Shown here piece by piece: positions 34,194 through 43,423 of a DNA stretch of 64,000 bases (positions are counted from its first letter, which is position 1; each line of letters begins with the position of its first letter). Under the pieces are notes generated by a model. The model was not told where the DNA came from and did no database searches. It worked only from the letters and a program-made list of their open reading frames with translations. Made by a program: the position numbers and the translations under genes. The stretch lies in contig NZ_CP125640.1 in assembly GCF_030053155.1 (NCBI RefSeq), forward strand, positions 2,294,001-2,358,000, given 5' to 3'. The stretch is from Rhizobium sp. BT03. Lineage in GTDB: Bacteria; Pseudomonadota; Alphaproteobacteria; Rhizobiales; Rhizobiaceae.

Positions 34194-34544
34194 ATGACTG
34201 TCACCATTTATGGCATCAAGAATTGCGACACGATGAAGAAGGCCCGCAGCTGGCTGGAAGACCACGGCGTCGCCTATGAATTTCACGATTACAAGGCATC
34301 GGGCATCGACCGCGCCCATCTCGAATCCTGGATCGATCAGGCCGGCCTCGATACCGTGCTCAACCGCGCCGGCACCACTTTCCGCAAACTGCCCGATGCC
34401 GAGCGCGAGAACCTGACCCGGGAAAAGGCGATCGCGCTGATGCTCGAGCAGCCGTCGATGATCAAGCGTCCGGTGTTGGCGGCGAAGGGCAAGCTGCTGG
34501 TCGGGTTCAAGCCGGAGGTTTACGCCGGCACATTCGCGGGATGA
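34194..34544 (+). CDS. ArsC/Spx/YffB family protein
   Basis: The 116-residue protein has the thioredoxin-fold start VTIYGIKNCDTMKKARSWL with a single cysteine and the K-A pair typical of the YffB branch, and a C-terminal FKPEVYAGTFAG. The conserved arginine region IKRPVLAAKGKLLVGF is present. YffB-like members probably act as glutathione-dependent thiol reductases; there is no sign of an arsenic operon here. It is 10 bp upstream of the YbaK-type gene. Confidence 0.87.
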   Translation: MTVTIYGIKNCDTMKKARSWLEDHGVAYEFHDYKASGIDRAHLESWIDQAGLDTVLNRAGTTFRKLPDAERENLTREKAIALMLEQPSMIKRPVLAAKGKLLVGFKPEVYAGTFAG

Positions 34545-34554
34545 TCGGCGGCCA

Positions 34555-35028
34555 ATGTCCAAGACCACACGCGCGACACAGCTTCTTTCCCAGGCAGGCG
34601 TCGCCTTCACCATCCACACCTATGATTACGATCCCGGCGCCGAGCGCGTCGGGCTGCAGGCGGCCGAGGCCCTAGGCGAAGCGCCGCATCGGGTGCTGAA
34701 GACGCTGATGGCCGAGGTGGACGGCAAGCCGGTCTGCGTCGTCGTGCCGTCGGATCGCGAGGTCAGCATGAAGAAGCTTGCCAGTGCCTTTGGCGGCAAA
34801 TCGGCCAATATGATGAAGCCTGCCGATGCCGAACGGCTGACGGGTTATCATGTCGGCGGCATCAGCCCCTTCGGCCAGAAGAAGACCGTGCCGACGGCAA
34901 TCGAGGAAGCCGCCCTTGCCGAACCGCTCGTCTATATCAATGGCGGGCAGCGCGGGCTGCAGGTGCGGCTCGATCCCAAGGAGGCGCTGAAGGCCTTGAA
35001 GGCGGTCGCTGCATCGTTGGTCGCCTGA
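34555..35028 (+). CDS. ybaK: Cys-tRNA(Pro) deacylase, YbaK/EbsC type
   Basis: YbaK edits tRNA(Pro) mischarged with cysteine. The 157-residue protein has the conserved lysine in RVLKTLMAEVDG, VVVPSDREVSMKKLASAFG and the YHVGGISPFGQKK motif that lines the active site, and a C-terminal INGGQRGLQVRLDP. Length and order are normal for the EbsC-type proteins. It follows the ArsC-like gene closely, implying an operon, and is convergent with the MarR gene by two bases. Confidence 0.9.
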   Translation: MSKTTRATQLLSQAGVAFTIHTYDYDPGAERVGLQAAEALGEAPHRVLKTLMAEVDGKPVCVVVPSDREVSMKKLASAFGGKSANMMKPADAERLTGYHVGGISPFGQKKTVPTAIEEAALAEPLVYINGGQRGLQVRLDPKEALKALKAVAASLVA

Positions 35029-35030
35029 TC

Positions 35031-35474
35031 CTAGAGAAAACGGTCGAGCAGGCCGGCAAGCGTCTTCGCCTCGTTTTCGGCAAGCTTGCAGCCGATATGG
35101 GTCTCGATCGCGCCGGCATAGACGGCCCACATACGCTCGCGGAGCTGCCGGCCAGCCTCGGTGATCACAACCCAGCGGCCGCGTCCATCCTCGGCGAAGA
35201 CTTCGCGGCGGACGAAGCCCTCCCTTTCCAGCCGGTCGATCAGGCGGGAAAGATTATATTGCGCAAGCAGCGTCCGCTCTTCGATCTCATAGGGGCGCAG
35301 CCTGCCATCTCCGGCGCGCACCAGTTCCCACAGCACGTCATACCAGGCAAGCGGCGGCATGCCGGCCGCCTTCAGCTCGGCTTCGATTGCGCCGAGCAGA
35401 CGCTCGCGAGCGCGCATGATGCTCGTCCAGGCAAGGGTGGAGGCTTCGCTCGGTTTCGGCATTTTCTCCGACAT
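35031..35474 (-). CDS. MarR family transcriptional regulator
   Basis: The 147-residue protein is a winged-HTH regulator: LAWYDVLWELVRAGDGRLR, RTLLAQYNLSRLIDRLEREG as recognition segment, then the wing VRREVFAEDGRGRWVVITEAG. It is divergent from a GST gene with about 78 bp between the starts. This intergenic part holds ATGCA/TGCAT half-sites, so it likely regulates the GST gene and itself. The upstream in-frame extension has no coding support. Confidence 0.9.
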   Translation of the reverse strand: MSEKMPKPSEASTLAWTSIMRARERLLGAIEAELKAAGMPPLAWYDVLWELVRAGDGRLRPYEIEERTLLAQYNLSRLIDRLEREGFVRREVFAEDGRGRWVVITEAGRQLRERMWAVYAGAIETHIGCKLAENEAKTLAGLLDRFL

Positions 35475-35519
35475 AAATGCAATTACATCTATCTTGAATT
35501 CCGCCGCAAGCGCTATTAG

Positions 35520-35531
35520 ATGCATTTGCAT
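35520..35531. promoter_or_regulatory. Putative MarR operator in the MarR-GST intergenic region
   Basis: ATGCA-TT-TGCAT is an exact inverted repeat about 22 bp before the GST start. A similar ATGCAA-TT-ACAT element lies next to the MarR start around 35477-35488. Confidence 0.55.
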
Positions 35532-35552
35532 AGATTGTGACAGGAGATTTCC

Positions 35553-36236
35553 ATGAGCAGGCTTACCCTCATCAGCCATCACCTCTGCCCCTATGTGCAG
35601 CGCGCGGCGATCGCGCTTCTCGAAAAGGGCGTGCCGTTCGAGCGCATCAACATCGATCTTGCCGACAAGCCGGATTGGTTCCTGAAAATTTCGCCGCTCG
35701 GCAAGGTGCCACTGCTCAGGATCGAGGAGGAGGATAGCAGCGAGGCCGTCCTGTTCGAAAGCAGCGTCATCTGCGAATATCTGGAGGAAACGCAGCCGGG
35801 CGTCGCGCTGCATCCCAAAGACGCGCTGACGCGCGCCTTCAATCGAGGCTGGATGGAATTCGGTTCGTCCGTGCTGTCCGATCTCTGGGGTTATGAAACG
35901 GCACAGGATGAACTGCAGCTGGAGGCCAAGCGCAAGGCGCTCATTGCAAAATTCGCGACGCTGGAAGGGGTGTTGGGCGACGGACCTTATTTTTCCGGCA
36001 GCAGCTTCAGCCTGGTCGATGCCGTCTTCGCGCCGGTCTTCCGCTATTTCGATCTCTTCGATACGCTCAGTGACAGCGGCATCTTCGAAGGGCTCGCGCG
36101 GGTGAAGCGCTGGCGCAAGGCGCTGTCCGAACGCGCGAGCGTGAAGGCCGCCGTTGGCGAGGATTACCCGCAGCGGCTGATGGAATTCCTGCAGAAGCAT
36201 AACTCGATCCTGCTCAGGCTGCCTGCCGCCGCCTGA
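35553..36236 (+). CDS. Glutathione S-transferase family protein (CPxxxR type)
   Basis: The 227-residue protein has an N-terminal thioredoxin fold with the cysteine motif HHLCPYVQRAAIAL, cis-proline in SPLGKVPLL and ESSVICEYLEETQPG, then a helical domain with FSGSSFSLVDAVFAPVFRY. The catalytic cysteine points to omega/beta-like GSTs with thiol-transferase or reductive activity. Divergent MarR regulation suggests a response to an electrophile or phenolic compound. Confidence 0.9.
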   Translation: MSRLTLISHHLCPYVQRAAIALLEKGVPFERINIDLADKPDWFLKISPLGKVPLLRIEEEDSSEAVLFESSVICEYLEETQPGVALHPKDALTRAFNRGWMEFGSSVLSDLWGYETAQDELQLEAKRKALIAKFATLEGVLGDGPYFSGSSFSLVDAVFAPVFRYFDLFDTLSDSGIFEGLARVKRWRKALSERASVKAAVGEDYPQRLMEFLQKHNSILLRLPAAA

Positions 36237-36319
36237 AGCGCAACCTGGCGGCCGGACATCCATCCGGCCGCCAGCAATTCGGCGACACGACGCTTCATTT
36301 TCGCCGCAAACGGGTCTAA

Positions 36320-36440
36320 GTCTGCCAGCCTCTTGGAGTGGTTCAGCTTTTCACGGAAGCGCAGAACCGCTCCAATCTTTTGGATTTACGCAATTCCGGA
36401 CGGAAAACCGCTTCGCACTTTTCCTGGAATTGCTCTAGCG
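36320..36440. repeat. Two dispersed palindromic elements before the aminopeptidase gene
   Basis: First element: GGAGTGGTTC pairs with GAACCGCTCC about 20 bases on, one mismatch. Second: aattccgg...gaaaaccgcttcgcacttttcc...ggaattgctctag, a palindromic-ended unit with the gaaaaccgc/actttt core shared with copies near 46.0 and 49.8 kb. Together they fill most of the 230-bp gap 36237-36465. Confidence 0.7.
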
Positions 36441-36465
36441 TCGACGACAGAAGGCAGGTTGAACC

Positions 36466-37719
36466 ATGACTTTCATGCCCCAGAGCCAGAACACCATTGA
36501 TCCCGTCAAGCTGGAGAAGCTTGCTGAGGTCGCCGTCAAGGTCGGGCTGCAGCTGCGCAAGGGTCAGGATCTGGTGATCACCGCGCCTGTGGTCGCGCTG
36601 CCGCTCGTTCGGCTGATCACCAAGCACGCCTATCAGGCCGGCGCCGGCCTCGTCACCGCCTTCTATTCCGACGAGGAAACGACGCTGGCACGCTATCAGC
36701 ACGGCAGCGACGAGAGCTTCGACCGCGCCTCCGACTGGCTCTATGAGGGCATGGCCAAGGCCTATGCCAACGGGGCGGCGCGCCTTGCGGTCGCCGGCGA
36801 CAATCCGCTGCTCCTGTCCGAGCAGGATGCCGGCAAGGTCGGCCGCGCCAACCGCGCCACATCGACCGCCTACAAGCCGGCGCTGGAAAAGATCTCGAAT
36901 TTCGACATCAACTGGAACATCGTCTCCTATCCCAATCCGTCCTGGGCCAAGGTGGTCTTCCCCGGCGATCCTGAACCGATCGCCATCGCCAAGCTCGCCA
37001 AGGCGATCTTTGCCGCATCGCGCGTCGATGTCAGCGATCCCGTCGCCGCCTGGGCCGAGCACAATGCCAATCTGGCCAAGCGCTCCGCCTGGCTGAACGG
37101 CGAGCGCTTCGCTTCGCTGCATTTCCAGGGACCGGGCACCGACCTGACGGTCGGGCTTGCCGACGGGCATGAATGGCATGGCGGCGCTTCCACCGCCAAG
37201 AACGGCATTACCTGCAACCCGAACATTCCGACCGAGGAAGTTTTCACCACGCCGCATGCGCTGCGCGTCGAAGGCCATGTTTCCAGCACCAAGCCGCTGT
37301 CGCACCAAGGCACGCTGATCGACAATATCCAGGTGCGCTTCGAGGCCGGGCGCATCGTCGAGGCCAAGGCATCGCGCGGCGAAGAGGTCCTGAACAAGGT
37401 GCTCGATACCGACGAGGGCGCGCGCCGGCTCGGCGAAGTGGCACTGGTGCCGCATTCCTCGCCGATCTCGGCGAGCGGCATCCTGTTCTACAACACGCTG
37501 TTCGATGAAAACGCCTCGTGCCACATCGCGCTCGGCCAGTGCTATTCCAAATGCTTCCTGAACGGCGCGACGCTGAGCCAGGAAGAGATCAAGGCGCAGG
37601 GCGGCAATTCCAGCCTGATCCATATCGACTGGATGATCGGCTCGGATAAGGTCGATATCGACGGCGTCACGCCGGATGGTTCGCGGGTTCCGGTGATGCG
37701 GCAGGGCGAATGGGCCTGA
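36466..37719 (+). CDS. M29 family aminopeptidase
   Basis: The 417-residue protein matches the AmpS/PepS/AmpT metalloaminopeptidase family in length and motifs: IAGDNP-like AVAGDNPLLL, a metal-ligand region NGITCNPNIPTEEVFTTPH, VEGHVSSTKPLSHQGTLID, GEVALVPHSSPIS, and the ending GNSSLIHIDWMIGSDKVDID. It removes N-terminal residues using two divalent metals. The 3' end overlaps the convergent EamA gene by about 50 bp. A repeat-derived hairpin precedes it. Confidence 0.93.
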   Translation: MTFMPQSQNTIDPVKLEKLAEVAVKVGLQLRKGQDLVITAPVVALPLVRLITKHAYQAGAGLVTAFYSDEETTLARYQHGSDESFDRASDWLYEGMAKAYANGAARLAVAGDNPLLLSEQDAGKVGRANRATSTAYKPALEKISNFDINWNIVSYPNPSWAKVVFPGDPEPIAIAKLAKAIFAASRVDVSDPVAAWAEHNANLAKRSAWLNGERFASLHFQGPGTDLTVGLADGHEWHGGASTAKNGITCNPNIPTEEVFTTPHALRVEGHVSSTKPLSHQGTLIDNIQVRFEAGRIVEAKASRGEEVLNKVLDTDEGARRLGEVALVPHSSPISASGILFYNTLFDENASCHIALGQCYSKCFLNGATLSQEEIKAQGGNSSLIHIDWMIGSDKVDIDGVTPDGSRVPVMRQGEWA

Positions 37720-38578
37720 CCGGCATCGTCGCGCGCTGACTGAGCCAGACGCTGGCAAGCACCATGGCGAAGCCGGCGATCTGCGCCGGCGCCAGGCTCT
37801 GGCCGAGCGCCAGCCAGCCGAGCAGGGTGGCGACGACGGGGCTTAGAAAGCCGAGCGAGGCGACCGCCGAGGGCTCGATGCGCGACAGGCCGCGAAACCA
37901 CAGAAGATAGGTGAAGGCCGCGCCGATCAGGCCGAGATAGGCGATGCCGGCGATATTTGCGACGGTCGGTTCCGGCAGCGCCGGTTCGAGGAAAAGCGCA
38001 AAAGGCACCAGCAGGATGCCGCCTGCCGTCAATTGCCAGGCGGTGAAGGTGAGGTTTGACACCGGCGGTGCCCAGCGCCGCGTCAGCACCGTGCCGAAGG
38101 CCATCGAGACGGCGCCGGCAAGACCGGCGGCAACGCCCGCAGGATCGAGCCCCGCCTTCGGCGTCAATACCAGCAATCCCACGCCGGCCATGCCGGTAAG
38201 ACCCGCCAGCACGGCAAGCGGCCGGATCGCCTTGCCGAGGAAAAGCCGCGACAGCGCGATGACGATCAGCGGCTGCACCGCGCCGACCGTTGCGGCAACG
38301 CCGCCCGGCAGCCTGTAGGCCGAGACGAAGAGCATCGCCCAGAAGAACGCGAAGTTCAACGCGCCGAGAATGAAGGCCCTTGCCCACCAGATGCCGTAGG
38401 GCAGTTTTCTCACCAGGAGCAGAAGCAGCAGCCCGGCCGGCAGCGCGCGCAGCATCACCACCGTCAGCGGATATCCGGCCGGGAGAAATGCGGTGGTGAC
38501 GATATAGGTGCTGCCCCAGATGGCGGGTGCAAGGGCGGTCACCGCAAGATCGGCGGTATAGCGGCTATTTATCTTCAT
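37667..38578 (-). CDS. EamA family (DMT superfamily) transporter
   Basis: The 303-residue protein has ten predicted membrane segments and the two EamA repeats of the drug/metabolite transporter family, each with a P-x-x-V/T-type cluster (PAIWGSTYIVTTAFLPAGYP; LGFLSPVVATLLGWLALGQ). Substrate unknown, probably an exporter. It is divergent from a MarR gene across an exact 20-bp palindrome. Its 3' end runs antisense into the aminopeptidase gene. Confidence 0.9.
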   Translation of the reverse strand: MKINSRYTADLAVTALAPAIWGSTYIVTTAFLPAGYPLTVVMLRALPAGLLLLLLVRKLPYGIWWARAFILGALNFAFFWAMLFVSAYRLPGGVAATVGAVQPLIVIALSRLFLGKAIRPLAVLAGLTGMAGVGLLVLTPKAGLDPAGVAAGLAGAVSMAFGTVLTRRWAPPVSNLTFTAWQLTAGGILLVPFALFLEPALPEPTVANIAGIAYLGLIGAAFTYLLWFRGLSRIEPSAVASLGFLSPVVATLLGWLALGQSLAPAQIAGFAMVLASVWLSQRATMPVRPIRPAASPEPANHPA

Positions 38579-38620
38579 CTCAAGAATCTCTATTTCAAGA
38601 TAAATTCATCTTACCCGGTT

Positions 38621-38640
38621 TTATCTTGACGTCAAGATAA
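38621..38640. promoter_or_regulatory. Perfect 20-bp palindrome, likely MarR operator
   Basis: TTATCTTGAC followed by GTCAAGATAA is an exact dyad between the divergent EamA and MarR genes. A further TCAAGATAA half-site lies about 25 bp to the left, closer to the EamA start. Confidence 0.8.
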
Positions 38641-38656
38641 TGGATGTTATCGATGG

Positions 38657-39160
38657 ATGATGAGCAAAGACAGCAGGATGGATCACGTCGACAAGATCCT
38701 GGCGCAATGGCGCCAGGAACGGCCGGATCTCGACGTCGAACCGATGGGCATCCTCGGACGCCTCAAACGCCTCGGCACTCATCTCGGCCGCGAAGTGGAG
38801 GCGGTGCTGCTGAAACACGGGCTTTCCACCTCGGCCTTCGATGTGCTGGCAACGCTTCGCCGCTCTGGCCCGCCCCACCGGCTCTCGCCGGGCGAGCTTC
38901 TTGATATGACGATGGTCAGTTCCGGCACGATGACGAACCGCATCGACCAGCTCGAAAAGGCGGGCCTCGTCGAGCGCATCGTCAACCCGGATGACAGGCG
39001 CAGCGTGTTGATCGCTCTGACGGAAAAAGGGCTGACGACGGTGGAAACCGCCGTCGACGCCCATGTCGCCAATCAGCACCGGCTGACGGGGAACCTGAGC
39101 GCTGCCGATAAGGCGGAACTCGACCGGTTGCTCAGGAAGTTTCTTTCGGATTTCGAGTAG
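38657..39160 (+). CDS. MarR family transcriptional regulator
   Basis: The 167-residue protein has the MarR core: LSTSAFDVLATLRRSG, LSPGELLDMTMVSSGTMTNR as the recognition part, IDQLEKAGLVERIVNPDDRR as the wing, and ALTEKGLTTVETAV. A helical N-terminal extension of about 35 residues aids dimerisation. With the exact dyad at 38621-38640 and the divergent EamA exporter, it fits a ligand-responsive repressor of efflux. The start could be either of two adjacent ATG codons. Confidence 0.9.
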   Translation: MMSKDSRMDHVDKILAQWRQERPDLDVEPMGILGRLKRLGTHLGREVEAVLLKHGLSTSAFDVLATLRRSGPPHRLSPGELLDMTMVSSGTMTNRIDQLEKAGLVERIVNPDDRRSVLIALTEKGLTTVETAVDAHVANQHRLTGNLSAADKAELDRLLRKFLSDFE

Positions 39161-39182
39161 TTTCCACCATCTGGCGGAGTGC

Positions 39183-39227
39183 TTGCGGCATGGGTCCTCG
39201 GGTCAAGCCCGAGGACCCATGCCGCAA
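39183..39227. terminator. Perfect 20-bp-stem inverted repeat between convergent marR and xseA
   Basis: Arms 39183-39202 and 39208-39227 are exact complements with the five-base loop TCAAG. It lies between two genes that end towards each other, so it may serve as a bidirectional terminator; there is no T-tract. Its core ggtcctcggg/cccgaggacc is repeat-like. Confidence 0.7.
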
Positions 39228-39271
39228 CCACCACGTTTGGCGTTCACGCTGTCCGCCGTCACGGAACCGCT

Positions 39272-40855
39272 CTAAAACAGACTTCCCTGCTTCGACGGAT
39301 CGCCGGCTTCCCTGGCAGGCCGCTTCTTCAGCGAGGCAGGCGGTGCCCCGCCCTCCGTGGTCACCGCGCCGATGCGGCCGTCGGAAAATTCGATCGAGAC
39401 GGCGGCACCCGTCGAAAGAGCTGAAGCCTGCGACACCGGCCTGTCCTCTTCGTCGCGGATCACTGCGTAGCCGCGCTTCAGCACATTCTTGTAGGAGAGC
39501 GACTGCAGCACGCGATCCTGCGCCGCAAGCGCGGCTTTTGCGCGGATCAGCCGATGGGATGTCGCGGTGTCGGCGTGCCTGATGAGATTGGCGAGGTGGT
39601 CGCGGGCGCGGCCGGTCTGCGCCTGCAGGCGGGCGGGCAGTGTGGCGAAGACCGCCTCGGCGCGGCCGACGCGAGATTTCGAGCGGTCGATCAGCCGCTC
39701 GACCATGCGCTCGGCCCGCACCATCCGCTCGTTCAGCGTCTGCCGCCGCTCGGCGATGCGGTTGGCCAGCACATCAGGGCGCAGATGCGCGGCGACGCGC
39801 TCGAAGCCGCGGCGCTTGTTGATGGTGTTGAGTTCGAGCCCGCGGCCAAGGCCGGCCGCCGCCTCGTCGAAACGCCGGCGCGGCAGGGCGAGGAGCTGAT
39901 CGAGCGACGGCAATGCCCGCATCAGAGCCCGCACCGACTGGCGGCGCTGATCCATCTGCCGGTTCATGCAGCCCTGCAGCCGGGCGGCAAGGGCGGCGGC
40001 CTGGGCCTCAAGCTCCGCCTTCACAGGCACGGCCATCTCGGCAGCCCCCGTCGGTGTCGGCGCACGGACATCGGCGGCATAGTCGATCAGCGTCCAATCG
40101 GTTTCGTGTCCGACCGCAGAGATCAGCGGGATCCGGCTTTCGGCCGCAGCCCGCACGACGATCTCATCGTTGAAACTCCAGAGATCTTCCAGGCTGCCGC
40201 CGCCGCGCGCGACGATCAGCACATCCGGGCGCGGAATGGCGCCTGTCGGCTCCAGCGCATTGAAGCCGCGAATGGCGTTCGCCACCTCCTCGCCTGATCC
40301 CTCCCCCTGCACCTTTACCGGCCAGACGAGGACATGCACGGGGAAACGATCGGAGATGCGGTGCAGAATATCGCGGATCACGGCGCCGGTCGGCGAGGTG
40401 ATGACGCCGATCACATCAGGCATGAAGGGCAGCCGCTTCTTGCGGGCGGCATCGAACAGGCCTTCAGCGCCGAGCCTGCGCTTGCGTTCCTCGATCAGCG
40501 CCATCAGCGCGCCGGCGCCCGCCGGCTCCAGCGTCTCGATGACGATCTGATATTTCGAGGAGCCGGGAAAGGTGGTGACCTTGCCTGTGGCAATCACCTC
40601 CATGCCCTCCTCAGGACGGAACTTCAGCCGCGAGAAGGTGCCCTTCCAGATGACGGCGTCGATGCGGGCGCGATCGTCCTTCAGGGCGAAATAGGCATGA
40701 CCCGATGAGTGTGGCCCGCGATAGCCTGATATTTCGCCGCGCACGCGAACCTGGTCGAAGGCCGTCTCGACGGTGCGCTTGATCGAGCCGGAAAGTTCCG
40801 AAACCGAATATTCGGCAAGGTTGGTCGGCGAATCGCTGTCGAAAAGGTTGCTCAT
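39272..40855 (-). CDS. xseA: Exodeoxyribonuclease VII large subunit
   Basis: XseA, with XseB, degrades single-stranded DNA from both ends. The 527-residue protein has the N-terminal OB fold ([37 protein letters not shown]), the catalytic-domain segments [40 protein letters not shown] and [20 protein letters not shown], and a long coiled-coil region to residue 440. The C-terminus is longer than in E. coli (456 residues), as usual in rhizobia. Confidence 0.97.
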   Translation of the reverse strand: MSNLFDSDSPTNLAEYSVSELSGSIKRTVETAFDQVRVRGEISGYRGPHSSGHAYFALKDDRARIDAVIWKGTFSRLKFRPEEGMEVIATGKVTTFPGSSKYQIVIETLEPAGAGALMALIEERKRRLGAEGLFDAARKKRLPFMPDVIGVITSPTGAVIRDILHRISDRFPVHVLVWPVKVQGEGSGEEVANAIRGFNALEPTGAIPRPDVLIVARGGGSLEDLWSFNDEIVVRAAAESRIPLISAVGHETDWTLIDYAADVRAPTPTGAAEMAVPVKAELEAQAAALAARLQGCMNRQMDQRRQSVRALMRALPSLDQLLALPRRRFDEAAAGLGRGLELNTINKRRGFERVAAHLRPDVLANRIAERRQTLNERMVRAERMVERLIDRSKSRVGRAEAVFATLPARLQAQTGRARDHLANLIRHADTATSHRLIRAKAALAAQDRVLQSLSYKNVLKRGYAVIRDEEDRPVSQASALSTGAAVSIEFSDGRIGAVTTEGGAPPASLKKRPAREAGDPSKQGSLF

Positions 40856-41152
40856 CCCTTCTTTCTATGTCGATCGGCGGCAAACGGGAAGGCCGGCATC
40901 GGCGCAGCGAGCTGTTTCCCCGGCTGTTGAAGTCGGCGGCGGCGGGCGGATGCGGTCGCGGCAGCTTGGCGGATGGACAGCGAAATCGGGTAAATCCGTT
41001 TGGTTGCGGAACGCATCGTTAGAATGCGCGTTATAGACGAAAGGGATTGCTAACCACCGCAATACAAAGGCTTTTCGGCGGAGCCTGCCGGTAAATCTTT
41101 GTTAGCTGGCGCTTCCTATGCTTCCCCTCGTTATCACTGGGAAGGTGCTGAA
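40856..41152. other. Gap between xseA and small membrane protein
   Basis: I see no convincing gene or repeat in this 297-bp divergent intergenic region. Confidence 0.5.
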
Positions 41153-41398
41153 ATGATTATTCTCACAGCAGCAGCATTGGGCATCACCGCCGGGCAAACG
41201 CGCTCGGCTGCCGCGATCGCGTTGGTTGCCGCGCTGATCGGAATAACCTTTGCGGTGGCGGCGATCACCTCGCCCGGGCCGGTCTCCATCCTGGCCTTCG
41301 TCTATGCCGTTCTCGGCTATAATGGCGGCCTCATGCTCTTCGTTCTCGGGCTCTATGCCAAAACGCTTCTTCGCCCCGCGACGCGCGCTTCCCACTAA
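41153..41398 (+). CDS. Small membrane protein of unknown function
   Basis: The 81-residue product consists almost wholly of two or three hydrophobic segments: LTAAALGITAGQ, AAIALVAALIGITFAVAAI and VSILAFVYAVLGYNGGLMLF. It ends with a basic tail LLRPATRASH. I do not recognise a family. The start at 41153 has GGAAGG ten bases upstream. It is convergent with the GT-C-like gene. Confidence 0.55.
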   Translation: MIILTAAALGITAGQTRSAAAIALVAALIGITFAVAAITSPGPVSILAFVYAVLGYNGGLMLFVLGLYAKTLLRPATRASH

Positions 41399-41421
41399 AG
41401 ATTAGCCGAAAACTGCCGGCG

Positions 41422-43263
41422 TCAATTCGCCGCCGGCCGATAGCGAAAGAATTGAACGCCCGCCCCGGCCGCCTTCGGAAGCGGCTCCAGATAAGGCGGA
41501 ATATTGCCCTTGCCGAGCTCCGCATAGAGCCCATCCGGCTTCAGCTTGGCAATCTCCCGCGTCTGCAGGTCACCGGGGCAGAAGCCAAGCACGGTCACAT
41601 CAGCGCCCTTCAGGAAGGCTTCCGCCTCCTGCGGCTCCGCCAATCCGATATGCAGCTCCGTCAGCATGCCGCCCTGATTGCGGTGATAGGGCGCGGAGAG
41701 AACCCGGTTTTGGGTGAAACGGAGAATCGGCACGCCCATTTCCGAGGGTGCGGAGACCAGTCCGGCCGGAAGCCCGGCGAGTGGCGCCAGCGCCGCTTTC
41801 GATGTGCAGGAAAGCCCCTTTTCCGCCGTCTGCTTCTGGGCGCCATTCTCCATCTGCAGCGAGGCAAGTCCGCCGCCGAGTGCCCAGGCGGCCGGAACGC
41901 TGGCCAGCACCGTCACGATATAGACGAAGGCGGCGGCAACGTTCTCGCTGTCGCTGTTGGATATCCGCCTGATATCGATGATCAGCAAGGCAAGCGGCAG
42001 AATGGAGAGCAGGTTCGAGAAAGTGCTGCCGCGCACCTGGACAAGCGCGATCGCCCAGCTGGTGATAAGCAGGAAGAGCAGAACCAGATGGATCTGCATG
42101 CGGTCGCGCCGAACGATACGGAAAATGCAGACCGCGATGGCGAACAGGCCGGCCGCATAGAAGCCACCGATAGAGAAGGGATCGGTGCGAAGAAGAACGA
42201 ATGCCGACTGCGCTTCCGACACATTCCTCAGCCAGAGCTCGACCAGCATCGGATCGAGACCGGCGAGCGGGTCGCTCAGGCATTGCGGCGCAATCACCAT
42301 TGCCGAACCGAGAACGCCGGCACCGACGAGGCCAAGTGCGGCAAAGCGCAACGGCCGGCGCAGGCGGCTCGCAAAAACCGCCGAAAACAGCAGCAGCCCG
42401 CCGCCGATCGCCGCCAGGCTGTAATAACCGAGCGAGAGATTGTCGCAAGTGACCGTCGAATAGAGCCGGGGCGGCACCGTTGCGACAAAGAGAATGCTGA
42501 TCGCAATCGCCAGCGCCAGGCCGAAAGCCTTCGCGGCGGCGGCGAATTTTTCCCCTTCCCAGGCCCAGAGCAAAGCGATGGTCACGCAGACGGCGGCGAC
42601 GAAAGGCGTCGTCTCGGCGCCGATGGCGATGGCGACCGCTGCGGCGATGCCGGCAACCGCATAACTCCAGCCGCGCCGCTCCGGATCCAGCAGCATCGCC
42701 ACCATCGTCGCAACCAGCGCCAGCTGCGCATTGTGATGATCGATGGCTCCAGGCGCAAAACGGTTGCCGGTGTAGATCGCAAGACCGGTCATACCGAGAC
42801 AGATATGCATGCCGGCAATACCGCCGATACGCCGCCCCGCAACGGCCATGGCGAGCATGGCGGGCAGAACCAGTGAAACCGGCCAGACGGCAAGCGCCAG
42901 CGCCTCGGCCGTCTCGTGCGGTGCAAACAGGCCGAAGAACCAGATCAGCGAAGCGATCGGCAGATCGATCAGCCGCGACCAGTGCATCAGCGTGCCGCTG
43001 CCGAGGCCGAGGCGATATTGCATCAGATCGAACCAGCCCTGGCCGGCGAGGAAATCGCGAACCTCGATGAGACGCATTCCGTCGTCATTGTCGGGACCGA
43101 CATAATCGGTGGCGGTAAAAAGCTTGGCGACGAGGAGGATAGTGGCGAGAACGACGCTATAGGCGATGACGGTTGGCCACAGACGCATCATCAATCCGCC
43201 CAGCCCGCCCCTTTGGGCGGAGGTCACGGATGCGGCATTGGCGATCGGCTGCACGGCATTCAT
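41422..43263 (-). CDS. Large polytopic membrane protein, GT-C glycosyltransferase-like
   Basis: The 613-residue protein has about eleven to thirteen membrane segments. A loop after the first one holds an acidic motif DNDDGMRLIEVRDFL (about residue 58), and a later loop has GAIDHHNAQLAL (about residue 174); both positions resemble the acidic and histidine motifs of GT-C enzymes such as STT3/AglB. The soluble C-terminal part (from about residue 470) has a few conserved cysteines. It is divergent from a GtrB-like transferase and GtrA flippase, the standard partners of lipid-carrier-dependent glycosylation, so it may transfer the sugar outside the membrane. Family naming is tentative. Confidence 0.65.
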   Translation of the reverse strand: MNAVQPIANAASVTSAQRGGLGGLMMRLWPTVIAYSVVLATILLVAKLFTATDYVGPDNDDGMRLIEVRDFLAGQGWFDLMQYRLGLGSGTLMHWSRLIDLPIASLIWFFGLFAPHETAEALALAVWPVSLVLPAMLAMAVAGRRIGGIAGMHICLGMTGLAIYTGNRFAPGAIDHHNAQLALVATMVAMLLDPERRGWSYAVAGIAAAVAIAIGAETTPFVAAVCVTIALLWAWEGEKFAAAAKAFGLALAIAISILFVATVPPRLYSTVTCDNLSLGYYSLAAIGGGLLLFSAVFASRLRRPLRFAALGLVGAGVLGSAMVIAPQCLSDPLAGLDPMLVELWLRNVSEAQSAFVLLRTDPFSIGGFYAAGLFAIAVCIFRIVRRDRMQIHLVLLFLLITSWAIALVQVRGSTFSNLLSILPLALLIIDIRRISNSDSENVAAAFVYIVTVLASVPAAWALGGGLASLQMENGAQKQTAEKGLSCTSKAALAPLAGLPAGLVSAPSEMGVPILRFTQNRVLSAPYHRNQGGMLTELHIGLAEPQEAEAFLKGADVTVLGFCPGDLQTREIAKLKPDGLYAELGKGNIPPYLEPLPKAAGAGVQFFRYRPAAN

Positions 43264-43423
43264 CGTGGTTAGCGCTTCGTTTCCAGATGGCCGAAGCTTA
43301 GCCGTCGCCGATCAAGAAAGTGTAAAGCCGCTTGCGCAGCTGCCGATTTTGCCTGCGTCATAGGGTCTTATTAACGGCGGGTGATTTAGGCTGCGTGCGG
43401 CTTTCAGTGTAACGAGTAGAGTC

